A DNA stretch of 64,000 nucleotides from Cristatella mucedo (GCA_009760855.2 WPIO01000261.1:111715-175714), one strand, 5' to 3'. Positions 11,345 through 24,079 are shown, counted from the first letter of the stretch. Notes: generated by a model from the letters alone, not told the origin. Translations and numbers: made by a program.

Positions 11345-14300
11345 GAATGCACTATAAAGGTGGAGATGAGTGAAGTGCCCGAGGAAATGGCTAGCGCCGA
11401 GGTTTAGGATTTCATCCTCCCCGCCTTTGACTCATCCATGGCATATACTCTCTACATATCTGCTAGCAGACTGGCAGTTATCCGTTCGGAGAGGAGAGGC
11501 TCAGCTAGGTTCCATGAAATGACGCCAGCTCTGCCCGGCGTCTGCTGAGCAAGTTCTGGCCAGTGGCGTTGCTTATCGCTTCTATGAGGACAGCATGCAG
11601 CTGAACCTGCCTTTTAGAAAGTGACCCAGTTCGACGAGCACCACGGCCTCTCTCGTGCAGTTTCGTCGTGCCATCTCGCCGCTTGCCAGTTATTTTAGGA
11701 ACGCTTTCGGCCAGGAGAAGAAGCAGCAGGTTTAAAAGCGGCGAGCAAACGGTGCAATGAATCTCGCTTGAACCTTATTATTCTCTTAGTCGCGATGGTC
11801 TAACGAAAAAAGACCAGAGCGTTGCCACCACTGCACTCTTCGCCAGGACCGTCATAACTAATGCGACCTGGTCGCGAAGAGGAGCAGAAGCATTCTTAGC
11901 AGACAGGTCATCCGGCCAGCTGTTTCATTTTGCATTACTTACGATCCACTCGCATGTTTTAGACGTGCTCCTGACACACTTGACCGAGCCCGGAGTCTAA
12001 TGCCATTGCATGGAATCGTAGGGAATCGCTTGGACCTTTGCTCTTCACGGCCGCACTGCCGTTCAAGCGCTGCCTCGAATAGGCTGGAGGACGATCGGCG
12101 TAAAAGCAGACAGGTGCTGTGACATAGAAAAGAGGCAGTGCGTTCAATGGAAGAGTGGTGGAAAGCCGAGGCTCCATGTCCGAAGTCCATGCTAGGCATC
12201 TCTCCTGCTCGACGAAATGATCGGCCAGCTGCTCCGTCGGCGTCGCGCGGTATGTAACGAATTACTAAGATTTTGAGGAGGGATTTCTCAAAACGACAGC
12301 GTTGTTAAGAACATTTCAGCGAAGTTCACTTTCAGTTAGCAACTACTTAGTTAGCTCTGGGAAAGCCTAAATGAGCACAAGCTGCCTACCCGGCGGGTCA
12401 GTTCAGCTCAACTCTCAAGAAACACTCTGGACAACAAATTGCTGTGCGTGTAATGCGAGATTGGATGCTCTCTCTTCATACGCAGCGCAGAGGCTAAAAC
12501 ATAGCATCCTTGTTTCCAGCTTGGTGTTCGCAATAAAAAGGTTTGCCTAATGCAGGCCTCGAGCCCGTGACCTGGGTTGATAAGTTTGAGCACCATGAGG
12601 GAGCGAGAGGAGCGAGACAGAAAGAAATGAAGAGAGAGAGAGAGAGCAGTTTTGTTCATTTATGCGCTTGACTTCGTTCGAGTGAAGACATTCGCCCTCA
12701 TCCTTCACTGCTGACTGACTTTGCAGTGGATGTGAGCTTTTTAATGTAGATGTGCGTCCCTGCGGTCATAAGGTTAACTTAACCAATCGCGTTACTTACG
12801 TAGCATCAAAATTTCAGTAGAGCTTGAAGAATTCAAGTCTGCAGCTAAGGAGTATTACTTATTATTGTGCTTCCGGAACGAAGTGAAATTTAAACTATTT
12901 AAGGTGCAATGTATGAGCATCGCGGCTGAATGCAGGTATTGATTACCGGCTCCCTTCAGAAGATTGGGCGACACTCGAGACTCGATTCATGCCGTTCCTA
13001 TGGAAAGCTGCTACTGCATATAAATATTCTTACTTTAATCGCTTTTTAAAAGACAAATTTATTTGCACAAAGAAGACCTTAGGATTTTGCTCTTGAAAAT
13101 TTCGAGAACATCCAAGGTACGTTATAATGATGAAATGTATGACAAGCCTTAGCGGTCATGTGTTTAGACAGCGTCACAATGAACCCAACTTAAGCGCTTT
13201 ATACAAATACTAAAAATCATAGGTTGCTCATTTAGTGCTATTAGATAACTTCAATCTCTATCCAGGTGCTTAGCAGCTTGACGCAAGAGAATCAATATCC
13301 GTGGGTGAGTCATAGAACCAGGACCAAGGATGCAAACCAAGTGTCAAGCTTGGGGTCAGCGCTGTAAACGCGAATTCCCGACCAGTCACCGGTTAGCAAT
13401 ACCACGGGCTAGTAAGATGCACTGGATTATCCCTACGAACGTCCTCAACGCACGCTTGAACAGGGAGCTGCTAATTTATAGGGCCTCTCACTGAGATTTA
13501 TTACTGGTAAGGGTGGAAATGTCTTGATGTAGAGCATATTCAAGAGTTTGCCACCATCACCGACGAAGAAAAGGCTGCTGATGTGAGACATTCAGGGTGT
13601 GTCTTTGTTACCAGAAAGATAGGCGGGGACGGCAGGGAAAAGGATCAGCGTTCTGAGTAGTTTTATTTCGTCCAGCAGTTTACACGAGATTAATTATGCA
13701 TGGTTCGAATCAGTGACGTTTAGCTAGCAAATGGCAGAGCCTCTCTGGCACGACCACTTCGGTTGAGTCGGCAGTGCCGACGGCTGAGCAGGCACGACAG
13801 AGCTGAGAGTACACTGTGAGTGGTAGGTGTGTGCTCCATTGGAACGGATTGTTGCTCCTGCAGCTTCCATTGCCAGCTGATTCGGCGATGGTAAAGGGAT
13901 CTTCTGCAGAAGAATGCAGCAGCTGCATTGGCAGTGCCCCGGTTTCAGTGCCGCGGCTGAGCTTATCATTGGCCTAGTGCTTTAGATTGGTCATTGGCTC
14001 TGCTAAAACTGGGACACTACGATAGCTCCAGACTTTGGGCTAAGAGCCAGCGAACTGGACAGTGAACCCAACGTAAACTGCAAAGCTGGTCGTGCATAAA
14101 ATAAGCAAATGACAGTGAAATTCTGCGATTGAAGACACGTTTGGGGTGCTGCTATATCACCGGACGGCTTAGGATGAACTGATTGAGATCAGTCATGTCA
14201 TAAGGAGCACGATTTGCACAGAGAACTCCATTGGTGATATTTAGTGAAAAAACTATTATTTGTTGGTAAAGTTAGTGTTACTAAAAAATGGAAAGCCTAT

Positions 14301-14460
14301 TAGTCCAAATGAGCTCTGCCAGTATAATAGATCTTGACCTCTGCAGGAAATCTCGGTGGCCTGACAAAGTGACCTTTGACTAGAAGACCTCGTCAGCTTA
14401 ACTGTTCAGTCTACCTACTTTTGGTCCAGTAGCATTGCAAGAATTCTGGTTTGCCTAGGC
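11345..14460. other. No gene seen
   Basis: Apart from the partial SINE at 12.54 kb I see no structure. A possible very decayed LINE tail lies near 13190-13280. Confidence 0.5.
12540..12605 (-). mobile_element. Partial tRNA-derived SINE
   Basis: Reverse-complemented: GGTGCTCAAACTTATCAACC, then CAGGTCACGGGCTCGAGGCC, a B-box-like core. Only the head is present. Confidence 0.45.
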
Positions 14461-14464
14461 GTTT

Positions 14465-15115
14465 ATACCATATCTAGGTTCGTCCATGCATACGTGACAT
14501 CTCGTCCTGACGGTTATAACTCACTACTTGCAGGTCTCCTGGCCTGTGCAATAATGCACTGACAGCTGGTGTACACCTATGCAGTTTGGCTCGTCAGTGG
14601 GGAGCGTCGCAGTTGCCACAGTACACCTCTTTTACCCGACCTGCACTAGCTCCCCAGCAAGCAGCATATCAACTTCACGTCATGTCACTCACTTTTATGT
14701 CCCTTTTCTCTCTTGCTCCCGTCTACGCCTCCGAAGTCCATCCGAATAAGGGTAGGCATTTCACTGCCTACTCTGCTGATTCAGGTCATTGAGATGTGCC
14801 TTGAACCATCCACGAATCCCTTGGAGACCATGAATTTAATTCGTTTATTCCAAATGCCTGGAATTCCCTATAAACTGAATTCACGATATCTTCTTCGATA
14901 TACTTCAGATTTAAAAGAAGCTGAAAAATAACATGTTCTTCACAGCATTATCTGGGTCCGTGTGAATTGTCCTCTATGTGGGTAAGCGTGCTAACATAGC
15001 GTGCATGCTATCATACCAATCGAAATGCTCCCTTTGCAGCATTTGGAAAGTGCCTAGGAGGAGATTATTTCGGATAGAGAGATACATAAATGATTTTTAT
15101 TATTGTTTTGATTAT
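14465..15115 (+). mobile_element. LINE (CR1/L2 type), strongly decayed C-terminal fragment
   Basis: The order of blocks matches the 9 kb copy: a CATGCATACGTGACATCTCG segment, CTGCACTAGCTCCCCAGCAA, and a degenerate SFGD/KAWNS region. The decayed tail lies near 15050-15115. Many substitutions indicate an old copy. Confidence 0.65.
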
Positions 15116-15548
15116 TAGTATTGCAATTGCTATCTTTATGAACTTACAGCTGGTATCAGACCAGCAGGGTCCAGCTTACTTTTACCCTTAGAAACAAGTT
15201 GACCTGAATATTATATTTTACATGCATGCAATAGCTCAATCGTCCCTGTTTTGACCTGGGCCTCAGTGAGTCCAAGTGATGCACTACTTAGCTAAGTTGC
15301 TGGACTTAAAAAGAAAAAATAGCCGATGGCAATGCCAGCATCTAGGGGCTGAGACCTGCAAGCACAAAAATGCGTTCACAGGATCGCGGGCAGACACACA
15401 CTCAGACAATACGTCAGCCACAGGCACTGCATGATGATGATTTGAATTTGGCTGCGATCGCCAAATTTTCCTCCTGGTGCTGCCTCTCACAGCCCTTTCT
15501 TTGGCAGTCCATGGTTCGAAAGAATGCCTGCAAACCTCCTCAGTATAA

Positions 15549-15690
15549 CAGGCGCTGGTTTGGTGCAGCGGTTAAGGTGCTCGCTCCGAGCAAGGTCTGG
15601 CTTAAGGTCGTGGGCTCGAGCCCGGAGGCGCATGTGAAGCACTTGGATAGAGAGTGAGCTCTCGTGGGGCGCTATACAAAGGAACTATTT
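15549..15690 (+). mobile_element. tRNA-derived SINE (first type)
   Basis: A box TGGTTTGGTGCAGCGGTTAA, B box GTGGGCTCGAGCCC, then GCACTTGGATAGAGAGTGAG and GGGGCGCTATACAAA. It is the cleanest copy of this type. Confidence 0.82.
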
Positions 15691-16407
15691 CTAAATTAGT
15701 TCGGCAGCTGTCGGACATGGGCAGTGGCTGCGATGACGAATTTGAGAAAGCTTCGCCTTACTCTTTAATAATTAATAATTACTCTTTAATACTCTTTCTT
15801 TTTAGCCGGGTAATAGGGCAAGAACTTAATTTCGCTTGACACCCCGGATCGCTACGGTAAGGAATTACTACTCTTTTTCGACAGCAGACAAGAAAACACG
15901 TTCGGCTGGAATGCCAAAAAAGAAGTTTCAAGACAATTCTTTTGAACTGAGTTATGGCCGAGTTTGACAGGCCTGCCGAAATTGGTCAGCCACTGGAGAT
16001 CAGGTCGATGCGACAGGCAGAAATTCTGCAGTTGAGTTGCTCTTGAGCTTCCTCACTTAAGTGAAACCCCCCTCACGATCCTAATACAACTGCTGCATCA
16101 TCTTGCTTACTGCTCTCGAGGACAACTGTGTATTCAGCCGAGCAGTACTTGTGTGCCCTACAACTAGGCCGCTATGCTACGTCCATGCCGTCAGCGAGCG
16201 CCTTACTTTATTTCAAGGTCGAAAGCACAGAGAGAGTGCAGGTAAGATTCGAGCACTGGACGACCCAGGTCGAGCGAAGGAATCCTTTCCCTAAAAGAGG
16301 CTAGGTTCAGCAGTTAGGCTGGGTTTACCATGAGGCCAGTGGGCACTCAAACCCATATGGTCATTTAGCATTATAAAGTTATTTAATTTTAACTGGCACA
16401 TGCTGGT

Positions 16408-16500
16408 AATAAAAATAATAAAAATAACGATAATCCTATTTGTACAAAGCCCTCGGAAAACTAAATGTCTTTTTTGGCACTTTCTTTACATGTAACTCTG
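16408..16500 (-). mobile_element. LINE 3' tail, decayed
   Basis: An AATAAA-type repeat, then TGTACAAAGCCCTCGGAAAA and CTTTCTTTACATGTAACTCT. It is an older, diverged copy of the tail. Confidence 0.5.
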
Positions 16501-17733
16501 CACGGTGTACGAATCTGCTCAACAACGGCATTTAAGAGGTCATATTTTGTAGGGTGCTTCCAGAGTACGACTACCCATTAGCTCACGGGCAATCGATCCG
16601 AACAAACGCATGGAAGCAAGGCTGTCGCATTATCAGCCTTTACAGACCACTCTGACCGAAGCTGCATGTCGTGCTCAGCCTGGACTTTGACTTTTGTCAC
16701 ATCCTAAGTGGCAGGGATGGAGGTTTGGTCCAGCAAAAGACTTGCCCAGAGCACGAGCAGCAAAGCTCGAAACTTCACTTCGAGCAACTCACCTGACATG
16801 CCAAACGGACTCTCGGTAGAAAATTGAATAAATCAATAATTAAGTACACGCACGTGTCTGTCAGTGTTGGTCAGCAGCGCACTCACACATACTATGGGGA
16901 TCGCCTGGCAGCCCGAGCTCTCGAGTCGGTTGAAGGCTTCAGCAAGTCAAGTCAGGCTGCTACTTGCCACTTCATTGTCAGACAGTCGATTCAAAGAGAA
17001 GATGGGGCGTTACTATTGTTGTATCTGTTGTAGGGCTAACGGTCCATGACGAGGTTGATTAGACTATTGTGGATCATGGTATCGACTCTTGAGAACTCAT
17101 AAGCACAACATAAATTTGGGCTCGCTCAGGGGCAAACAGCCAGTGCGACAGTTGGAAGCCACACACGGCTTAGCCAGGAGAAAGCAATGAGGGACCCCAT
17201 GTCGACTCGGGCCAACAGTCCAGGCCCATAAAACGTCACCAGAAACAGGCCCAGCTGGAACATTGGCTCTTATGCATGGTAACTTCTGCTGTTGGCCTAA
17301 ATATTACCAATTTGTAACGTTAACTGCATTCGGAATGAGTTTATTGAAAAACATTTACCTTATGATGAACTATTTGTCGTGATGCTAATTTTAAACTGCT
17401 ATGAGCAAAACTGGAATCCACAAATGGAATCCTCAAGTGCCCTCAGCAGCCTGTGTATGTGATTCTTTCGCTGGGTTTTTTAATGGTGGTCTCGTTCATA
17501 ATTAAGCTTATTAGCAAATCTATGGTATACTATCTAACATTCATTCACTTCTGATTATCTGCTGCTAACTAATTGGGTTAACACTAAAATGCAAGAAGAA
17601 AGATTCGGCCAAAACCTACTTGCAGTTGAGGTCCGTCTACCATGTGTGATGATCTTCTATCGACTCTATGACATTTTCCCTGCACCCACTACTGCCATGT
17701 TTTCTATTCCACATCAGTAGATATACCTAGTTT

Positions 17734-17812
17734 ACGCACGCACGCACGCACGCACGCACACACGCACGCACGCACACACGCACATACACACATATATATA
17801 TATATATACAAA
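17734..17812 (+). repeat. ACGC/CA/TA compound microsatellite
   Basis: (ACGC)n, then CACA and (TA)n. Confidence 0.9.
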
Positions 17813-18149
17813 ATATGCATTAAATTCAAAAGGTAATCTGTAGCTACCACCATTAGCAGGCTTTCAGCACAAGAGCAGAAGCAGGAAGCATCCGGTGAGA
17901 TTGCTGTTGGCTGTTTATTGTACAGCTCCAACGAGCTTACTTTCATGCAGCCATCAGCCTATTTGCAAGTGTAGAGCAGAGGTGTAGTAAGGCGCACACT
18001 CTTTGCGACCGCTGTCGGGGATTCGAATCCTAAAGGGGCGATTCCGTATTGCCAAATGCTGGTAGTGATGACACCTGCCAAGGTTTTCTGCTGCTATAAT
18101 ACAAATGAGGCTGTTACATGAGCTAATATAATATTGTATTTACTTTTAC

Positions 18150-18155
18150 TTTATT
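18150..18155 (-). terminator. Candidate polyadenylation signal of the ERR gene
   Basis: An AATAAA hexamer on the minus strand lies 30 bases after the ERR stop codon, within an AT-rich stretch. The position fits a very short 3' UTR. No other AATAAA is closer. Confidence 0.55.
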
Positions 18156-18185
18156 CGTAAAGTTTAGTGATGGCAACTCTGATGG

Positions 18186-18505
18186 TCAGTAGTGTTGTTG
18201 CTGCTTGTCATGTATAGGCAGCAGCAGATGCTGTGAACGCCAACTGTCACATGGCTTCAGCATCTCGACGAACAGCTGATGCATCTCTACCTTGCCGCTC
18301 AGCCCCAGCTGAGACCAGAACTGTCGGGCTGCCCATCTGATCGCCCCAGTATGCTGCAGGCATCCTAGAAGGCTGCCAACTCGATGATGTACCTCTGCCT
18401 GACCAGCATCGGCCGCACAGACTCGCCACAGCAGGTCCTGCATCTTATCCCTTGTGCAGTCTGTCTCTTCGTCCGCAGCAGCAGCATCCTTAGCAGAGGA
18501 GTACT
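18186..18505 (-). CDS. ERR: ERR-type nuclear receptor, last coding exon with AF-2 helix
   Basis: The exon begins after the acceptor GCTTTCAG and encodes the last helices of the ligand-binding domain. KMQDLLWRVCAAD and GSLLGCLQHTGAIRW correspond to helices 9-11. GKVEMHQLFVEML is the helix 11-12 segment (family form GKVPMHKLFLEML). The AF-2 glutamate needed for coactivator binding is present. After AF-2 the protein runs on for more than 20 residues, ending in glutamine-rich HDKQQQHY, whereas vertebrate ERRs stop almost at once. Residues 4-20 of the exon are alanine- and acid-rich (a helix 8-9 loop). The stop codon is TGA at 18186-18188. The preceding intron is 633 bases and contains a LINE fragment. 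Confidence 0.92.
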
Positions 18506-18689
18506 CTGAAAGCAATGCCACCCATCAGTCAGCACAATGCAGTCGCGAAGGCTGGCAGCTTCAGAGGGTATCTACAGTGAGTGAATTCAGCATGACAAAG
18601 CAAGCACGGAACGGTCGCACTACAGCATGCCTATCCATAATATTTTGAAAACAGGCTAGGTGTACTACCATACCATCCACTCTACTTAC

Positions 18690-18860
18690 TGATGTCTTTT
18701 ATCTATGCATCCAACTAACCTCAAATCCTTTGGTGATTGTAACTCAGTATGTCAGCCCCTAAAGGTTGGAACTCACTCCCGACTGGTGTCACCCCATTCC
18801 TTGACTGGACGACATTTGAAAAGACCCTACAACCCAGCTGTTCCTGACAGCATTTTTCGG
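18690..18860 (+). mobile_element. LINE fragment in the last ERR intron
   Basis: It corresponds to the NLKSFGD..KVGTHSRL / TWNSL region of the family: CTAACCTCAAATCCTTTGG followed by GGTTGGAACTCACTCCCGAC. Only about 170 bases are present. Confidence 0.7.
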
Positions 18861-19138
18861 ATCTATGAGAGTTATCTTTGTGTGCCCGCATGTCCTGACA
18901 CTGATAAAAGAGCAAGACAGTGACATTAGGCAGAGAAAGGCAGGCTAAAATTGACAGTGACCAACTTCATATTGTTCTAACGTTAGCTGTTTGCATTTTG
19001 CACCAGTATACCTAGAGCACGACCATACCAGAATAATTAACCATTACCTATCAGGTTCTCGTGGGAAATCGCTACATCTAGATTGTCGGAAGAAGCACGC
19101 CAAACACACATCGTGGTTTTTGCTGCAGGTTTAAGTAC

Positions 19139-19414
19139 CGAAGTTTAACAGCAGCAGAGCTTTGACCAGCACATATTCCCTCTTGCTTATGCGTAACTGA
19201 GTCAGCCTTTGCGAAAGGTTAGCCACACTGGTATGATGCTCATTAATTCCGAAGCCTGATGATCGCAGCTCTTCAACAGTCATGGCAAAGTTGCTGCAGA
19301 AAGTCAGCATCCCGGTGAACGGTGCAGAGCGGTAGGCCAGCTGCAGTCCCAGCAGAGCGAGCCAGTTGGACATCAGCAGTTGCATCTGAGTTTCGAGAGC
19401 AAGACTCTCAAAGC
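19139..19414 (-). CDS. ERR: ERR-type nuclear receptor, ligand-binding domain exon (helices 4-9)
   Basis: After the acceptor TTTGCAG the exon completes a glycine and encodes FESLALETQMQLLMSNW, the nuclear receptor signature around helices 3-5 (family form GFSTLSLADQMSLLQSAW). LAYRS follows, with the conserved arginine of helix 5. The end, REYVLVKALLLLNF, corresponds to helix 8 (family form KEEFVTLKAIALAN). The exon is 276 bases and symmetric in phase 1. Its donor GTACTT is weak compared with the others, so the exact 3' edge could differ by a few bases. The frame, however, rejoins the last exon cleanly. Confidence 0.9.
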
Positions 19415-20169
19415 CTGCAAACACGCCAAGCCAGTGCTGAGAGCCGACTTCCAGCCGACCATTCAATTAATACTCATCAGTAGTGCCAACACAGTGTAGC
19501 ATGGTTTTGCATGGCCTCGAACAAGAAAGAGCAGTAACCCAGACCTGATCGCTTCTAAAGGTTTCTACTGGAAAGCCAGAAGGGGCTGGAATAACTGCTG
19601 AGCTGAGCACCCACCTGCAGCCCCCAGTCACTTCCAACAAGAGTACCATGGGGTAATAAAACCTCACGGGAACCTTGTCTCTAGGCCTTCCAAACAGTTT
19701 ATATGACAGGAGTCAGGATTCATTCATTTTGGGTACAGCTATTTCTGGCTGCACCCTCTTCAAAGCTTTGAACTTCCTGTGATTCGTTAGGTGAATGTTT
19801 CCTAAGCAACATCTACTTTGCCGCTGCCAACTGTGGTACACCCTTTACAGTCGTCGTGAGCTGCAACTACAGGATACATTCACAACTGCTCTCCTGACTC
19901 AGCTATTCTCACCTCTTTTTTTCGTGAGATGGAAGTTAGTTGGATAGATAGCTAACCGAAAGTCACTCAGGTCTTTGGTTGGCTACAGAAACTCCTGTCT
20001 AATATCCACTCACTCTTCATAGCTTTATGGAGTTAGATGGAAATAGATTAAATTACAACGGTAGTAGCCGATTCATCGTAAGCGCGAAACACCTAGCTCT
20101 ATCGTGGCTGCCATCTATACTTTAAAAAAAGATTGGGTGTACTCCTGCACAACTTCAGTGATGCTGTCA

Positions 20170-20965
20170 GCTATATTGAAAAAATGTGCTCGACCAGCGT
20201 ATCTCTCCCAAGTCTCTGCATGGAATCTGTGTCCTCTTCCAAAACTATTGAAAACCTAAATGACCACATCAGTGACAGTCATAACAGCCTGCTTACAGCT
20301 AGGCCGAGCTGGTTTGGCCCAGCGGTTAAGGTGATCGCTCCGACTCTGAAGATCTGGTCGAGGTCGTGGGCCGGCCCTGCGGCATATGGGGAAGCGCCTG
20401 CATAGATATTAAGTCATCTTGGGACGCTGTACAGCTGTATATTATTTCGTAAAATTGCCAAAAATTTGCCCTTCTTAGACAGCGATACTACATCCAAGCT
20501 GGTCAAAGTATTTGTGACAATCCAAACTTGATTACTGTCGCTGGCTACATGCAGGACTTCCTGCTTGCAGAATAAGCTGTGCGTGTAGTTGGTGCATAAC
20601 TTGGCAGCTAGACTCATTCCTTTGTCATAAATGTCGCTTTTACAATAAACTTATCCTTAAATCTGCACTGACGTGAATCAATAAAGTATCGACTTCAAGG
20701 TAATGGCACTTTCCTTTAGGTCACTCGCACTATTGCTCTGGCCGAAAATATTAAATTTCTAATTTCCAATCAGTCTAGGTATTTACCATCCACCATTTGC
20801 ACTTTTCATTTAAATGTGCCGTTAACCAAATGCGATCCTTTGGAGACATGGGCCTTTATTTCGAACGCACCGAAAGCCTGACACTCACGATTGATTGACA
20901 TCACGATATCTTAATAAGCTCGTGCATCTGAATTATGTCTACGCAATGCCTGCCGTCACATAACC
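20170..20965 (+). mobile_element. LINE (CR1/L2 type) fragment, interrupted by a SINE
   Basis: 20250-20302 matches the DDHISSTVKSAYFQL coding segment (GACCACATCAGTGACAGTCA). The same copy resumes at about 20443 with AAAATTGCCA and GACAGCGATACTACATCCAA, and decays by 20965. The SINE at 20303-20442 splits it. Confidence 0.65.
20303..20442 (+). mobile_element. tRNA-derived SINE (first type) nested in a LINE
   Basis: The head GAGCTGGTTTGGCCCAGCGG resembles a pol III A box, and GTCGTGGGCCGGCCC lies in the B-box position. The 3' part (AGATATTAAGTCATCTTGGG, then GCTGTACA) resembles the LINE tail. Its relatives are at 4.3, 15.5 and 26.6 kb. Confidence 0.75.
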
Positions 20966-21234
20966 TGCCTATCTTCAGACCGGCTGGTTGTGCCCCTGCC
21001 CCTACCTACTTAAAATCCCTGAAAACTGTGCCTTCAGTTAATTTGCTTCCAAAGCCTGGCACTCACTACCAACTTACACCATACTAATAATTTGTAGTGC
21101 CCTCAAATAACCTAATTATCTTTCCAAGTATTTTAAAATTGCTGTAAAAGGAAGCACGATCAAATGGTTACTGATAAGATGCACAATGTCAACAAACACA
21201 ATGTGGTTTGAGATGGCATGCTTAGTTTCAACTT

Positions 21235-21420
21235 GTAAATATGGTCTGTGGCCGCATGCCTAGTGTCGTGTGCATAAGCACACAAGTGACGAATCACACA
21301 GACCCACTTCATGCTGGGATAAACAGATACATTCTTAGCTTCTTTCTAGATGTCGCCAAATCAAGGGAACGTAGTAACTTCAATATGGAGTAAATTGCAG
21401 GTTCCACAATCACACGTTTA
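21235..21420 (-). mobile_element. LINE 3' UTR fragment
   Basis: TGGCCGCATGCCTAGTGTCG, then GACGAATCACACAGACCCAC, matches the 3' UTR of the 35 kb copy (GGACGAATCACAGGGACCCA). The coding end is degraded. Confidence 0.6.
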
Positions 21421-22729
21421 GATTCGACAGCCTTGAAAAAAGGCTACAATTTTAGCCTTTTCCTACAGCCTGTACACCGTCCTAGTGAGTTATATATTTT
21501 TCTTTACCACCTCAGAGAACTTGTATTTTTTGTGTTCTTCAAGTGCTCACCTGTGCATGTCACAGTGCGGGTTATTAACCAGGAGTCCCACTAATTAATA
21601 GTCTCATAGCAGTCCTAAAAATCCTCCGAGAGCCTTTGCACACGTCTTTTCATGCTTGTCGAAACGTCGTGTATGTGATTAACTCTTAGCTGCTGATTAA
21701 GTTGCAGCTAGTTGTAGCGCCTGGATTGAGAATCGGTTCTCTTTGGGCTCGATACCAAGTACAATGCTATCGTAGCTATTTTTTACACCTTAACAAGGTG
21801 AGCTTCTAATGAAAATTATCCAGAAAAGATTTATCTCGTGAGGCATCGTGAGAGGCAGTGTCTAATTACGATTTTCCATTTGGAAGGAGTTCTACAGCAT
21901 GCAACCTCACTGGCCGACTGGTTCTTGTGGTGCCACATAACGAGGTGAAATCACTTTTGCATATACTGCTTTATCACCAAATTCCACATGGCCAGGAAAG
22001 TATATGACCAGTGCAGCAGGTAGGCTTGAGTGATATACTGCATCGTTAAAAAGATTTATGTACCTTACCTCCTTTACCCTTGCTAACGTCTCACGGCTGC
22101 TTACTTGCTAGCTAGTGCTTGCAAGCATTAAAAGACAGGAAATCGCACTATATATATCATGCGGCCTCGTCAGTTCGACGATATGAGCAGGATTTCAGTT
22201 GAAGGATTTTCCGGACTCAGACTTACATTTATGACGCCTGGTGAAATCACCTAGCTGTCAAATTGCAAGCTCAATTGGCACCTTATAAGTTGACAAGAAT
22301 GCGAAATTTCCGTGTGATGCAAACCCAATTAACTGTTTATTGGCCACATTTTAAAGACGAAGTTTTGAAAAACCAAGTGGAGAAAACCAACTGGGTGGCA
22401 GCTGTATCGCTTTCTATTTCTAACGAATCCATTTGAGTGTCAAGCTGGGTGTCTGCTAGTGGCACTAAAATGCTTAGATTGCATGATGTAAAAAAAAAAG
22501 AGTTATCTTCCTGGTTCAGCCGGCTTTTCTCAAAAAATTCTTGGGTACCAAAAAAACCATTTGAACGGAGGGGAATAAGTGCATCAGCTTCTGAGGTTCT
22601 TTAAATCTCTTTAGTCTGCTTAGGGCAGTAGCTGTCTGTGGCTTGGTCCCAAGTGTCCTGGTTGGGGCTGCCTGTCCTTTTCTTATCATTATATAACGAA
22701 CAAAAGGCACCTAGACACAGAACACATTA

Positions 22730-22860
22730 TTAATAATAATAATAATATAAATAATAATATGCTTGATATAGGGCCCTCAGAGTACTCAAATCTCTTTCTA
22801 GGCGCTTAACATTTGTTGCAAAGAAAACGTACGATTGCTGCTAGCCTTCAGGGAAAACTA
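22730..22860 (-). mobile_element. LINE 3' tail
   Basis: An AAT repeat followed by GCTTGATATAGGGCCCTCAG and TCTCTTTCTAGGCGCTTAAC. Confidence 0.75.
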
Positions 22861-22959
22861 GGGATGCCGTAATGCTTCGTTGAAACATTGGAACTTGGTG
22901 GAGAAAAATGCCACGCTGAGTCTGCTGTAACATTTCAGCAGTGGAGCTTCGCCAAAGTG

Positions 22960-24075
22960 CAAGCCTGCTTAGATAAGGATATCGCCGTCTAGTTGGTGCC
23001 TGAACTTGTGATATCCTATCCCGAGTTCAGTAGCTTGCTGATCTTCCTGCACTGGTGTAATGAACCGCTCACCTTTAGTGCCAGACTGCAACCGCGGTCG
23101 TCTGTCATGAATGCCAAAAAACGGGACTTCTCACTGGGCGTAGTGGACGCCCCATCGAGCTCACCGTCGACTTCAGCGTTCTTTCATTTGCTTTTTAGGT
23201 CACTTCATTATCTTGCACCGGATGACTGTTACAGACGGGATGTACCGGCTCTGCTACTCAAAACTAGTGCTGGTCATGTGGACACAGGTCTACCAGTACT
23301 AGCTACTGCCTAACCAGGCTGGGCTACCCACTCTCCTCACTATAGAGCCGTTTAGATATGCTTCGAAACAAGCTCAAATCTTGTTGAGACTGTTCCTTCA
23401 TTTCGTACTCTTCCAGATTAGCTGGACCCAAGTCCAGCTAATCTTAGCAGCATGTGCTGAGTCCATTCCTTGCTTGGCCGACTTTGTGCACAGTTCCTCG
23501 ATTCCCTCCTTATCTGCCGAGTTGCCAGCTTACGTTTACGTGTGGGAGGGGCAAAGCGAGAGAAGGTCGATGTATGTAGTGCGATCATACAATCCTCTCT
23601 TTCCGTCTGCTGCCAACCTCAATTTAGCTTGGTATTCAGCCTCTGGGTTGAAGGACATGAAGACGCCAGGGTCAGGTTACCTTCATGTATGGTGCTGACG
23701 CAACTGCTAAAGCATCTGTTTTGGCTCCTGCTAGCGTTGCTCCTGCCTTGCCAGATATATTCATAAGATGGCTTTAATCTGTGGTACGAAGGAAAGTGGC
23801 CGACAAAAAAATAGCTAAAAACTTACCTATTTGTCACAGCATTTAGTGGGTACTTGCGATTCGCTCTTTGCGCGCTTCTGCGTGCAGACTCTGTGCATGC
23901 TGTTACTAACCATATTTGCAAGCTGACAGCAAGTAGGTCGCCTCTAATCATGTTATATTTGTTGACATTGTGCATGCTATTCCTAAACTTACCATAGCGC
24001 TTCCTTTACAGTATATGAAAGTGCCTACAGAGGGATTAAGTTATCTTGGAGGGTGCTACACAAATGCATTGTTAT
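22960..24075 (+). mobile_element. LINE (CR1/L2 type), fragmented
   Basis: Recognisable pieces: 22965-23010 (CTGCTTAGATAAGGATATCG, the start of the SKLVHAF region), around 23190-23215 (TTTTTAGGTCACTTCATTAT, the SLAFRSLH region) and 23820-24075 (CATTTAGTGGGTACTTGCGA, 3' UTR and tail GAAAGTGCCTACAGAGGGAT). The middle is too diverged to read. Confidence 0.55.
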
Positions 24076-24079
24076 GATG

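Larger units (their letters stand above)
15695..18145. other. No gene seen apart from listed repeats
   Basis: Intergenic sequence downstream of the ERR gene. It has a B-box-like GGATTCGAATCCT near 18015, without a tRNA fold. Confidence 0.5.

Noticed and set aside
17990-18030. Perfect B-box-like GGATTCGAATCCT as a tRNA gene
   Set aside because: No acceptor stem or anticodon arm can be folded around it; probably a SINE scrap.
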